Assembly (NCBI GenBank): GCA_015062435.1
Contig: SUUR01000016.1
Location: 1-34,689, forward strand
Length of the DNA stretch: 34,689 bases
Source: Alphaproteobacteria bacterium
GTDB lineage: Bacteria > Pseudomonadota > Alphaproteobacteria > RF32 > CAG-239
Reading direction: 5' to 3'
Shown here: positions 16,424 to 23,755 of the stretch, in pieces
Position numbering within the stretch: the first letter of the stretch is position 1
Layout: the number at the start of each line of letters is the position of its first letter
Program-made: the position numbers and the translations under genes
Notes under the pieces: model-generated
What the model saw: the letters and a program-made list of their open reading frames with translations, nothing else
What the model was told of the DNA's origin: nothing
Databases searched by the model: none

Positions 16424-16940
16424 TCCTATTCTGAATTTGAATATTGATGATGAACGTTGGGAAAATGTTATTCCATCAATTGATGTTGTTTGTGAAAAAA
16501 TTTTAATAACAGCAACAGAATATTTAAACAGTATAAATGTGAATATCGGAAATAAAAAATTGCCTATATCCGTTAATTTGATGCTGAGTAATGATGACGT
16601 CGTTCATCAGCTAAATTTAGAATTTAGAAATAAAGACAAGCCTACAAATGTTTTATCTTTTGCAAATATAGATAGTGATGATTTTGAAGTTTATTTGCAA
16701 GAAACAGATATCATTGAGTTAGGGGATATTATTGTAGCTTTGGAAACTTTGCAAAATGAAGCTATTTTAAAAAATATATCATTGTTTGCACATTTCAGTC
16801 ATTTGTTTGTGCATGGAATTTTGCATTTGTTCGGGTTTGATCATCAAAATGATGATGAAGCAGAAGAAATGGAAAATATGGAAGTTTTGATCTTGCAAAA
16901 ACTTGGAATTAATAATCCGTATGATAACTGTTGTGAATGA
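16416..16940 (+). CDS. ybeY: Endoribonuclease / rRNA maturation factor YbeY
   Basis: Zinc-dependent protein needed for 16S rRNA 3'-end maturation and ribosome quality control. The hallmark H-G-I-L-H-L-F-G-F-D-H is at 133-143 (three zinc-binding His), and the upstream core R-N-K-D-K-P-T-N-V-L-S-F at 71-82. The frame is open from 16386, but ATG 16416 (or 16410) is preferred because M-S-N-P-I-L matches the normal N terminus and overlaps the phoH stop by 8 bp, indicating translational coupling. Length is 174 residues, slightly longer than E. coli YbeY. In most alphaproteobacteria a corC/tlyC hemolysin-like gene comes next; here lnt follows directly. Confidence 0.94.
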   Translation: MSNPILNLNIDDERWENVIPSIDVVCEKILITATEYLNSINVNIGNKKLPISVNLMLSNDDVVHQLNLEFRNKDKPTNVLSFANIDSDDFEVYLQETDIIELGDIIVALETLQNEAILKNISLFAHFSHLFVHGILHLFGFDHQNDDEAEEMENMEVLILQKLGINNPYDNCCE

Positions 16941-18465
16941 TAAAATTAAATCTGTGTTACTAAAACATTATAGAGTATCGGCTTTTTTAAGCGGTTGGTT
17001 GTGTGTTGCAGCTTTGCCTCCTTTTTATCAGACATGGGGACTTTTTATTACGTTTTCTCTGATGTTATGGTTTATTTGTAATTTAGATAATAAGAAGCAA
17101 ATATTTAAATACGGATATTATTCCGGTTTTGCTTTTTTTGCATTCGGCTTGAGTTGGATTAATAATGCACTGTTGTTAGATGTTGAAAAGTTTTGGTGGT
17201 TGGTGCCAATATCATTTTTGGCATCAGGATTCTTTTTCGGATTGTTTTGGGCTATACCTGTTTGGTTATGCGGGTATTTAAAAAATTTAATAACCAAATA
17301 TATCGGCTTGGCAACATTAATGGTGTTGTTTGAATGGATAAGAAGCTTTTTGTTTACGGGATTTCCTTGGAATTTGTTGGGTACTACACAGGCTTATTCT
17401 GATGTATTTATACAAATTGCAAATATAATCGGAACGTTGGGGATTTCATGGGTGGTAATTTTGATTGCTTCAGCTCCGGCTTTGTGGATATTGGGGAATA
17501 AAAAGTATAAAATTTATATTCCCGTATTTGTAATTTTGATATTATCTTTAATATATGGTTACGGTTATCGATGTTTACAAAAATATGAATATAAATCATC
17601 TGATGTGGTAGTACGTTTGGTGCAACCGGCAATTCCTCAGACAATAAAATGGAAACCGACTGCATTGGAAGATAATTTGCATAAACATATAAAAATGTCA
17701 CAACTTCAAGCGAATGATAATCTTGATTTTGTGATATGGGGAGAGACTGCTTTTCCTTATTCTATACAATATGATACTTATCAAAAAAATTTGCTTAAAT
17801 ATGCAATATCCGGCAAAACATTGTTAATTACCGGCGGAATAAGATATAATGTTATTTCTTATGATGATTATGAGGCTTTTAATTCAATGTTTGTTGTGAA
17901 TAGTAAGGGCGAAATACTTGATTCTTATGATAAAACTCATTTAGTGCCTTTTGGAGAATATATTCCTTTTCGTAAATATTTGCCGGCATTCTTGAAACCG
18001 GTTGCTTCTCAAATAGGCAGTTTCAAGAAAGGTCTCGGGTTTAAACCTATTAAAATAAACGATTATCCTGATTTTGGCGGATTGATTTGTTATGAAGTTA
18101 TTTTTCCACATGCAATAGTTGATAATAATAATCGTCCTCAATGGGTGATTAACCTGACCAATGATGGGTGGTATGGTGATTCCTCAGGTCCTTATCAGCA
18201 CTTGGTTGCGGCAAAATTGCGAGCAGTGGAAGAGGGAATTACAATTGTCAGAGTGGCAGGTAGCGGTATATCCGCTTTGATTGCTCCTACCGGAAAAATT
18301 ATTGAGCAAATTCCTTTGGGGGTTAGTGATGTTTTAGACGTTAAACTTCCTCAAAAATTGTCTTTTGTGACAATATACAGTAAATTTGGAAATATGCTTA
18401 TTGTGATATGGTGTTTTTGTATGTTGTTATTGTGTGGAGTGATAAATAATAGAACTAAAGTTTAG
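16921..18465 (+). CDS. lnt: Apolipoprotein N-acyltransferase
   Basis: Transfers the third acyl chain to the N-terminal cysteine of lipoproteins at the periplasmic face of the inner membrane. It has about seven or eight N-terminal hydrophobic segments, then the nitrilase/CN-hydrolase domain with the catalytic triad Glu275 (W-G-E-T-A-F), Lys338 (Y-D-K-T-H) and Cys390 (I-C-Y-E). The frame is open from a TTG at 16903, but the ATG at 16921 is preferred; it gives 514 residues and a 20-bp overlap with ybeY. The lipoprotein at 29596 is a candidate substrate in the same window. A single C-terminal membrane segment anchors the end. Confidence 0.95.
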   Translation: MITVVNDKIKSVLLKHYRVSAFLSGWLCVAALPPFYQTWGLFITFSLMLWFICNLDNKKQIFKYGYYSGFAFFAFGLSWINNALLLDVEKFWWLVPISFLASGFFFGLFWAIPVWLCGYLKNLITKYIGLATLMVLFEWIRSFLFTGFPWNLLGTTQAYSDVFIQIANIIGTLGISWVVILIASAPALWILGNKKYKIYIPVFVILILSLIYGYGYRCLQKYEYKSSDVVVRLVQPAIPQTIKWKPTALEDNLHKHIKMSQLQANDNLDFVIWGETAFPYSIQYDTYQKNLLKYAISGKTLLITGGIRYNVISYDDYEAFNSMFVVNSKGEILDSYDKTHLVPFGEYIPFRKYLPAFLKPVASQIGSFKKGLGFKPIKINDYPDFGGLICYEVIFPHAIVDNNNRPQWVINLTNDGWYGDSSGPYQHLVAAKLRAVEEGITIVRVAGSGISALIAPTGKIIEQIPLGVSDVLDVKLPQKLSFVTIYSKFGNMLIVIWCFCMLLLCGVINNRTKV

Positions 18466-18523
18466 GGTGTATAACTTATTATTTTTTATAGATTATTTTT
18501 ATAAAATGTTATATATAAAACTA

Positions 18524-18552
18524 TTGACGATTTTAGTGGAAAAATATATTAT
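18524..18552 (+). promoter_or_regulatory. Promoter of the XRE regulator gene
   Basis: TTGACG (18524-18529) and TATTAT (18547-18552) are separated by 17 bp. It follows the lnt stop by about 60 bp, so the regulator can be expressed separately from the miaB operon. Confidence 0.6.
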
Positions 18553-18585
18553 AACTTTAGTTTATAAATAGCGAGGTTTATTACA

Positions 18586-19083
18586 ATGACAGGCAATTAC
18601 AAAAAGACAAGTAGAGGACGTACTCCAGAAGGTGCTCCTAATCCGATAGATGTGCATGTAGGTAACAGGATTCGTCTTAGAAGGACTTTGTTAGGGCTTA
18701 GTCAGGATAGATTAGCTTCTTTATTGGGATTAACTTTTCAGCAAGTTCAAAAATATGAACGTGGAATGAATCGTGTCGGTGCCAGTAGATTGTGGGATAT
18801 CGCTAAAGTATTGGATATTCCAGTTAGTTTCTTTTTTGAAGATATAAATAAAGAAGTAGCCAGTCAATCTCCTAGAATGTTTACAGTTCCGGAAGCTGAA
18901 AATGATTTTTTGGAAGAAGAAAATGCAATATATGAGGCAGATCCGATGCAACGTAAAGAAACATTAGAGTTGGTTAAGGCTTATTATAAAATTCCTAATC
19001 GTAAGGCAGCCAAACATTTGTTTGATTTGATTGTGGCAATGTCTAAAAGTTATATTTCACCTGAAGATAATGAAGAAGAATAA
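18586..19083 (+). CDS. XRE/Cro-CI family regulator (PraR/PhrR-like)
   Basis: This 165-residue DNA-binding protein has a canonical helix-turn-helix at about 24-80: V-G-N-R-I-R-L-R-R, then L-S-Q-D-R-L-A, with recognition helix T-F-Q-Q-V-Q-K-Y-E-R-G, ending V-S-F-F-F-E-D. This is the small XRE regulator found beside lnt in many Alphaproteobacteria and called PraR or PhrR in rhizobia, where it controls stress and quorum-related genes. The C-terminal half is acidic and less conserved. It has its own promoter and a bidirectional terminator. In many relatives metK and trmB come next; here they are about 8 to 10 kb away on the other strand. Confidence 0.85.
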   Translation: MTGNYKKTSRGRTPEGAPNPIDVHVGNRIRLRRTLLGLSQDRLASLLGLTFQQVQKYERGMNRVGASRLWDIAKVLDIPVSFFFEDINKEVASQSPRMFTVPEAENDFLEEENAIYEADPMQRKETLELVKAYYKIPNRKAAKHLFDLIVAMSKSYISPEDNEEE

Positions 19084-19095
19084 TTAAAAAAATAA

Positions 19096-19132
19096 AACTC
19101 TTCTCAAAAAATAAATTGAGGAGAGTTTTTTT
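19096..19132. terminator. Bidirectional terminator between the XRE gene and nth
   Basis: A 12-bp stem (AACTCTTCTCAA at 19096-19107 with TTGAGGAGAGTT at 19116-19127, one G-T pair) is flanked by A and T tracts. It lies between convergent genes. Confidence 0.85.
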
Positions 19133-19763
19133 ATATTTGTTTATCTGTACTTTTACAGAAATCAGAAATCGGACATTGATGACAATTGGGTTTTTGAGCT
19201 TTGCATATATAGCGTCCGAAAAGTACTAACCAATGGTTTAGGTAGAGCTTGTATTCATCAGGAAGCTTGTTTAAGTCGGCTTCTACACTGAGAGGAGTGT
19301 TTCCGTTGCTTAAATTTAATCTTTTAGCCAGACGTAATACATGAGTATCAACCGCAACAGTTGGTTGTTTCCACCATACATTTAGTAATACATTGGCTGT
19401 TTTACGACCAACTCCGGGTAATGATTCTAATATTTCTCGATTTGATGGGACTTCTCCATTATATTCATCTACCAGACGTTTGCTTAATTCGATAATATTT
19501 TTGGCTTTGTTGTTGTATAAACCGATAGTTTTTATGTGGTCTTTCAATTTATCTATGCCGAGTTCTAACATTTTTTGCGGAGTGTCTGCGATTTTGAACA
19601 ATTCTGTTGTGGCTTTATTAACTCCTTTATCGGTGCTTTGAGCAGATAATACGATTGCTACCAATAGAGTGTAAGCATTATGGTAGTTAAGTTCGCTTTG
19701 AGGGGTATTGTTTTGAGATTTAAATATGTCTAATATTTTGCATATTTCTTCGAGTTTTCTCAT
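19131..19763 (-). CDS. nth: Endonuclease III (DNA glycosylase/AP lyase)
   Basis: Removes oxidised pyrimidines in base-excision repair. The 210-residue protein carries the helix-hairpin-helix L-P-G-V-G-R-K-T-A (115-123) with catalytic Lys121, the second catalytic residue Asp139 (V-A-V-D-T-H), and the C-terminal 4Fe-4S cluster ligands Cys187, Cys194, Cys197 and Cys203 with C-x6-C-x2-C-x5-C spacing. It overlaps the end of tsaD by 4 bp (ATGA) with a strong GGAGGTG site, so the two are translationally coupled. Confidence 0.96.
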   Translation of the reverse strand: MRKLEEICKILDIFKSQNNTPQSELNYHNAYTLLVAIVLSAQSTDKGVNKATTELFKIADTPQKMLELGIDKLKDHIKTIGLYNNKAKNIIELSKRLVDEYNGEVPSNREILESLPGVGRKTANVLLNVWWKQPTVAVDTHVLRLAKRLNLSNGNTPLSVEADLNKLPDEYKLYLNHWLVLFGRYICKAQKPNCHQCPISDFCKSTDKQI

Positions 19764-20836
19764 GCTTTAACACCTCCGGCTCCGGCAGCTTTAGGGGCAT
19801 CTGTGTCTAATGGCCAACGGGGACGAGGTTTGAAATCAAGAGGATCTGATATACCTTTTAGTGCTCTTTCAACTCCTGCCCAAGCAATCATAACTCCGTT
19901 ATCAGTACAAAAACGAATCGGAGGAGCTGAAAATTTCAGTCCTTCTGTTTCTGCAATTTGTTTAAGGCGATTGCGTAAGTATGTGTTAGCAGCAACTCCG
20001 CCGGATACAACAATATCATTTGCATTAGGGTATTTGTGACGGAAAATAGCAATGGCTTTTTGTATTTTGTGTACAAGACAGTCTGTGGCAGCTTTTTGAA
20101 ATGATGCGCATATATCTGCAATATCTTGTTTATTTAAAATTGCGTGCTCAATATTATTATCGGGAGAATATGATTCTATGATTTTGCGAACAGCCGTTTT
20201 AAGTCCGGAAAAGGAGAGGTTACAATCACCGGAGTGTTGAAGCGGGCGTGGTAAAACGAATCTGTTTTCATTGCCAATTTCTGACATTTTTTCTATCATC
20301 GGGCCTCCGGGGTAGCCTAATCCCAGCATTTTTGCTACTTTGTCAAAGGCTTCGCCGGCTGCATCATCAATGGTTGTTCCCAGTCTTTCAAAATCTCCTA
20401 CGTCTTTTACTATTAAAATTTGACAATGTCCGCCGGAAACAAGCAGTAATAAGTAGGGGTATTGAACATTGGAAGTAAGGCGAGCAGCCAAAGCGTGTCC
20501 TTCAAGATGGTTAATGGCTATAAATGGTTTGTTTAGAGCCAAAGCAAGAGATTTGGCGGCCATTACTCCAACAACAACTCCACCAATCAGTCCGGGACCT
20601 GCCGCTGCTGCAATGGCATCAATTTCTGAAGGAGCAATATTGGCTTTTTTAAAAGTTTCTTCAAGTATGTCTTCTATATGTTCCAAATGACTTCTTGCGG
20701 CAATTTCCGGTACAACACCACCATAGGTTTTGTGTTCAATTTGTGTCAGAACGCATTCACCTAAGATTTCTTTTTTATCGTTTACAATAGCGGCAGCGGT
20801 TTCATCACAACTGCTTTCAATCCCTAAAACTATCAT
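19760..20836 (-). CDS. tsaD: tRNA N6-threonylcarbamoyladenosine transferase TsaD
   Basis: Catalytic ATPase of the TsaBDE complex that completes t6A37 in tRNAs decoding ANN codons. It shows the ASKHA fold signatures G-I-E-S-S-C-D-E-T (5-13), the metal-binding His110 and His114 in N-H-L-E-G-H, G-G-H-C-Q near 135 and G-G-V-A-A-N near 275. Its 358 residues include a short Ala/Gly-rich C-terminal tail. AAAGGG precedes the ATG. It is divergent from the Mic60-like gene, an arrangement known around tsaD in Alphaproteobacteria; nth follows in the same transcript. Confidence 0.96.
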   Translation of the reverse strand: MIVLGIESSCDETAAAIVNDKKEILGECVLTQIEHKTYGGVVPEIAARSHLEHIEDILEETFKKANIAPSEIDAIAAAAGPGLIGGVVVGVMAAKSLALALNKPFIAINHLEGHALAARLTSNVQYPYLLLLVSGGHCQILIVKDVGDFERLGTTIDDAAGEAFDKVAKMLGLGYPGGPMIEKMSEIGNENRFVLPRPLQHSGDCNLSFSGLKTAVRKIIESYSPDNNIEHAILNKQDIADICASFQKAATDCLVHKIQKAIAIFRHKYPNANDIVVSGGVAANTYLRNRLKQIAETEGLKFSAPPIRFCTDNGVMIAWAGVERALKGISDPLDFKPRPRWPLDTDAPKAAGAGGVKA

Positions 20837-20870
20837 TTTTTTAGCCCTTTAAGCCTTATATGTTTATTAA

Positions 20871-20943
20871 TGCCAAGTATTTATTGCAGTTTTTTTTATA
20901 TTATATACACTATAAAAATAATATTGCCAAGAATTTACTGCAT
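20871..20943. promoter_or_regulatory. Paired 19-bp direct repeats in the tsaD/mic60 divergent region
   Basis: TGCCAAGTATTTATTGCAG (20871-20889) and TGCCAAGAATTTACTGCAT (20925-20943) match at 16 of 19 positions. Their starts are 54 bp apart, close to five helical turns. Between them lies a TATAAA (20911-20916) that could be the -10 of the plus-strand gene. The geometry suggests two sites for one DNA-binding protein; the protein is unknown. Confidence 0.45.
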
Positions 20944-20957
20944 AAGGGACAGATAAA

Positions 20958-21944
20958 ATGGTTGAGAAAAATATTGAGGAAAAACAACAAAAATCAGGAA
21001 AACTTAAAAAGACAGTTAGATTGTTTTTGGTGATGATCGTTTTGGGTGCCGGATGTATCGGTGTATGGAAAAATCCTCAATGGATAGAAAAGATAAAGGA
21101 TTTATTTGATAATAAGCCGAAAGTTGATGTTTATCAGCAACAAATAGATGTTTTGACACGGCAGATCAGTGTAATGAATAATCAAATGAAAAAATTTCAA
21201 CAAAAAACAAATATGGCATTATCTGAACTGAATATTCCTGATTTGTCTCCGTTGTATGAGAAAATTGCAATGATTGAGAAAATGAATATGAATGTGATTG
21301 ATTCAAAGGCTGATGTGGCAACTGTTTTGGGAGTGGTTTCCAGAATGGATAAAGCTGAACATAAATTAGATAAACTATCTGCTGTAACAAATGATAGTGC
21401 TTTAACTTTAACAGCTGTAATGTTGGTAAAAGATAAGGCTGAACAAGGTGGAAATTTTGAATATGAAGCTGGTGTTTTGAAACAAATTGTGGCAGATAAT
21501 CCTAATTTGAAAAAATATGCAGAAGAAATGGAAGTTATTGCAAAAAAAGGAATTGTATCAGAGTTGAGTTTGATAAAATCTTTTGATGAAATTTATTTAT
21601 CCGTTTTAGCCATGCAAAAAGAAAATTTCAGTAAAAACTGGAAAGAACGAATTTCTGATAAGTTAAATGAATTTGTAAAAATTAAGAAAACTAATGTTAT
21701 CGAGCCGGAATTTAAAGAAGACAAAGATTGGGAGAATATTAAAAATTTAGTAGATGGCGGAAAGTTATATGAAGCTGCCGAAGCTATAAAATCTTTGGAA
21801 AAAGCTAAACTTCCAGATGATGCAAGTATAATCAAATGGATTGATAACGTAAATAATCGTTTGGAATTTTATGCTTTGATTAATGCGTTATCAGCACAGT
21901 CTTTGGCAACAATGAAAGTGAATTTTTTGAAAAACATAAATTAA
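20958..21944 (+). CDS. Mic60/mitofilin-like inner-membrane protein
   Basis: This 328-residue protein has a short basic cytoplasmic start, one membrane helix at about 20-40, a coiled coil (about 55-90, and possibly 125-145) and a helical C-terminal domain. The block S-A-L-T-L-T-A-V-M-L followed by G-N-F-E-Y-E-A-G-V-L, then A-K-K-G-I-V-S-E-L-S-L-I-K-S-F, follows the mitofilin-domain pattern (small-residue helix, G-x-F-x-x-E, G-x-x-x-x-x-x-L-x-x-x-F). Alphaproteobacterial Mic60 shapes membranes and is usually encoded next to hemC, hemD or hemY and tsaD. The tsaD neighbour is kept here; the heme genes are absent. It overlaps aroK tail-to-tail by 4 bp. The family assignment rests on architecture plus context. 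Confidence 0.65.
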   Translation: MVEKNIEEKQQKSGKLKKTVRLFLVMIVLGAGCIGVWKNPQWIEKIKDLFDNKPKVDVYQQQIDVLTRQISVMNNQMKKFQQKTNMALSELNIPDLSPLYEKIAMIEKMNMNVIDSKADVATVLGVVSRMDKAEHKLDKLSAVTNDSALTLTAVMLVKDKAEQGGNFEYEAGVLKQIVADNPNLKKYAEEMEVIAKKGIVSELSLIKSFDEIYLSVLAMQKENFSKNWKERISDKLNEFVKIKKTNVIEPEFKEDKDWENIKNLVDGGKLYEAAEAIKSLEKAKLPDDASIIKWIDNVNNRLEFYALINALSAQSLATMKVNFLKNIN

Positions 21945-22483
21945 TTTTGTTGTTTCAAAAAATTATTGATGGCATCTATTACTCGATTTACGGTGATATC
22001 TACCTGTTCTTCTTTGGTTTCAACAATTATATCAGCTTCTGAATAATAGGGATATTCTTCGTTGATATATTTTTCAAGTTTAGATTTGAGGTTGGAATCG
22101 TGGCCTTTAAGGAAAGGGCGATGTTCTCTTCCTGCTGTTCGATTGTATAAAACATTTATGTCTGCTTTAAGCCATATGGTAATGGCATTTTTTTTGGCAT
22201 ATAATCTGGTTTGTTCGGCAACAAATGAACCGCCTCCGGAAGCTAATACGCATGCCGGACCTTGTAATAAACGTTTCATAACACGAGCTTCTCCGGCACG
22301 ATATTCTTCAGGTCCAAAGCATTTTAATACATCTACCAGAGGTAAGCCTGCAGCTTTTTCAACTTCTCGGTCACCATCAACAAAAGGTAGATCCAATTTT
22401 TTTGATAAGCGTTTTCCGACACTGGTTTTGCCACTTCCCATTAAACCGACAAGTAATATTATTTTTTGATTGTTTGTTGTCAT
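21941..22483 (-). CDS. aroK: Shikimate kinase
   Basis: Phosphorylates shikimate in the chorismate pathway. The 180-residue P-loop kinase has Walker A G-L-M-G-S-G-K-T (13-20), the shikimate-binding D-G-D-R-E (36-40), Arg62, the G-G-G at 83-85 and the lid R-E-H-R-P-F-L (about 114-120). It is normally followed by aroB in Alphaproteobacteria; here the next gene is convergent, so aroB must be elsewhere or missing. The ribosome-binding site is weak. It is divergent from the small membrane protein gene and xerD, as in related genomes. Confidence 0.94.
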   Translation of the reverse strand: MTTNNQKIILLVGLMGSGKTSVGKRLSKKLDLPFVDGDREVEKAAGLPLVDVLKCFGPEEYRAGEARVMKRLLQGPACVLASGGGSFVAEQTRLYAKKNAITIWLKADINVLYNRTAGREHRPFLKGHDSNLKSKLEKYINEEYPYYSEADIIVETKEEQVDITVNRVIDAINNFLKQQN

Positions 22484-22565
22484 TTTTTAATTAATCTTTC
22501 AATTTTATTGTGTTAAATATATCGTAATGCAGTTTTTTAGCAAGTTTTTTTTTGGGAGATATAAA

Positions 22566-22697
22566 ATGCGTCAGAAAAAATCAAATTGGATTTATTATGC
22601 AATAGGTATTTTATTTATATTGCTAATCGGTTTTGTGGTTGTGCATGAAGTTCCGATGGAAGTGGAGCATGTGGAACAAGAAATAGTTCGGGAATAG
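22566..22697 (+). CDS. 43-residue single-pass membrane protein
   Basis: This short gene runs from ATG 22566 to TAG 22695-22697. GGGAGAT 7 nt upstream is a good ribosome-binding site. The product has a basic start (R-Q-K-K), one hydrophobic helix at about 9-26 and a short acidic tail with V-P-M-E-V-E-H-V-E. It ends 4 bp before xerD, so it is coupled to it. The layout (tiny membrane protein, V-P-x-x-x-V-E tail, between aroK and xerD) reminds me of small uncharacterised alphaproteobacterial proteins, but I cannot verify homology. Function unknown. Confidence 0.65.
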   Translation: MRQKKSNWIYYAIGILFILLIGFVVVHEVPMEVEHVEQEIVRE

Positions 22698-22701
22698 TAC
22701 T

Positions 22702-23604
22702 TTGGCAATCAAAAATTATATATCTGATTTTTTAGATATGTTATTGGCAGAAAAAGGTGCTTCTATTAATACTATTGATAGTTACAGAAGAGATTTAGAG
22801 CAGTTTTCTGAACAAGTTAAGACTACACTTGATAAAGTAACGGAAAGTGATGTTTCCAGTTTCCTTTCTTGGTTAAATATTCGCCATTATGCAAATAGGT
22901 CAGTATCCAGAAAAATATCAACATTAAGGGAATTTTATAAGTTTTTATACTCGGAAAAAGTGATTTTGCATAATCCGATGGCATATATTTCTTCACCCAA
23001 ATCAGAGAAATCTTTGCCCAAATTTTTAACCGTGGTCGAAATGGAAAAAATGATCGCAACAGCTCAAGAAATGACAGACTTTAGAATGCAAAGAATGGCT
23101 GTTATGATGGAATTGATGTATGCTTGCGGTTTGCGAATTTCTGAATTGGTTTCTTTGCCTGAGAATTGTATTAATTTTGATAAAAAGCAAATTTTGGTAA
23201 AAGGAAAAGGAGGAAAAGAAAGGTTAATTCCGATTGCGACCAAAACAGTTTCTAATGTACTAACTTATTTGCAGTTTAGAGGTGAGTTTGTAAAAGGTTG
23301 GCGCAAACCGGTTTGGTTATTTCCTTCAAAGGTATCCAAAAGTGGACATATTACCAGAAGTGCTTTTTTTAAAGATATTAAAAAAGTTGCAATTATGTCA
23401 GGAATAGCTCCCGAAAAAGTATCACCTCATGTGTTACGACATTCATTTGCAACGCACTTATTACAGCGAGGAGCTGATTTACGTTCAGTTCAAAAAATGC
23501 TAGGACATGAAAGTATTACAACAACAGAAATATATACACATATTATGTCTGAAGAATTGATGGAAAAAGTAATAAAAAATCACCCGCTATCAAAAATCGG
23601 ATAG
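22702..23604 (+). CDS. xerD: Tyrosine recombinase XerD
   Basis: Resolves chromosome dimers at dif together with XerC during FtsK-driven segregation. The 300-residue protein has the SAM-like N-terminal domain (about 1-90) and the catalytic set Arg145, Lys172, His243, Arg246, His269 and Tyr278, nearly the E. coli XerD numbering. The start is a TTG with GGGA about 8 nt upstream, 4 bp after the small membrane protein. XerC is the alternative, but length and the aroK-side context favour XerD. I found no convincing dif site in the window. Confidence 0.9.
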   Translation: MAIKNYISDFLDMLLAEKGASINTIDSYRRDLEQFSEQVKTTLDKVTESDVSSFLSWLNIRHYANRSVSRKISTLREFYKFLYSEKVILHNPMAYISSPKSEKSLPKFLTVVEMEKMIATAQEMTDFRMQRMAVMMELMYACGLRISELVSLPENCINFDKKQILVKGKGGKERLIPIATKTVSNVLTYLQFRGEFVKGWRKPVWLFPSKVSKSGHITRSAFFKDIKKVAIMSGIAPEKVSPHVLRHSFATHLLQRGADLRSVQKMLGHESITTTEIYTHIMSEELMEKVIKNHPLSKIG

Positions 23605-23705
23605 AGTTTTTTTATGGATAAAAGTATTTCCGGTAAAGTTGATTGCCGATTTGATTTATATCAATAATTTTAAATAATGAACCAATTTGTGTTAATGTTT
23701 AATTA

Positions 23706-23741
23706 TAAAAAAATCCTCCAAAGATAAATTCTTTGGAGGAT
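23706..23741 (-). terminator. Terminator of the lysine-tailed membrane protein gene
   Basis: A perfect 12-bp stem (ATCCTCCAAAGA 23713-23724, TCTTTGGAGGAT 23730-23741) with loop TAAAT is followed by T7 on the minus strand. It lies just beyond the stop at 23756. Confidence 0.88.
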
Positions 23742-23755
23742 CGTGTAAATATGTT

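Noticed and set aside
22702..23604. Integrase of a mobile element
   Set aside because: Length, catalytic residue positions and the aroK neighbourhood fit chromosomal XerD; no attachment-site repeats or phage genes are nearby.
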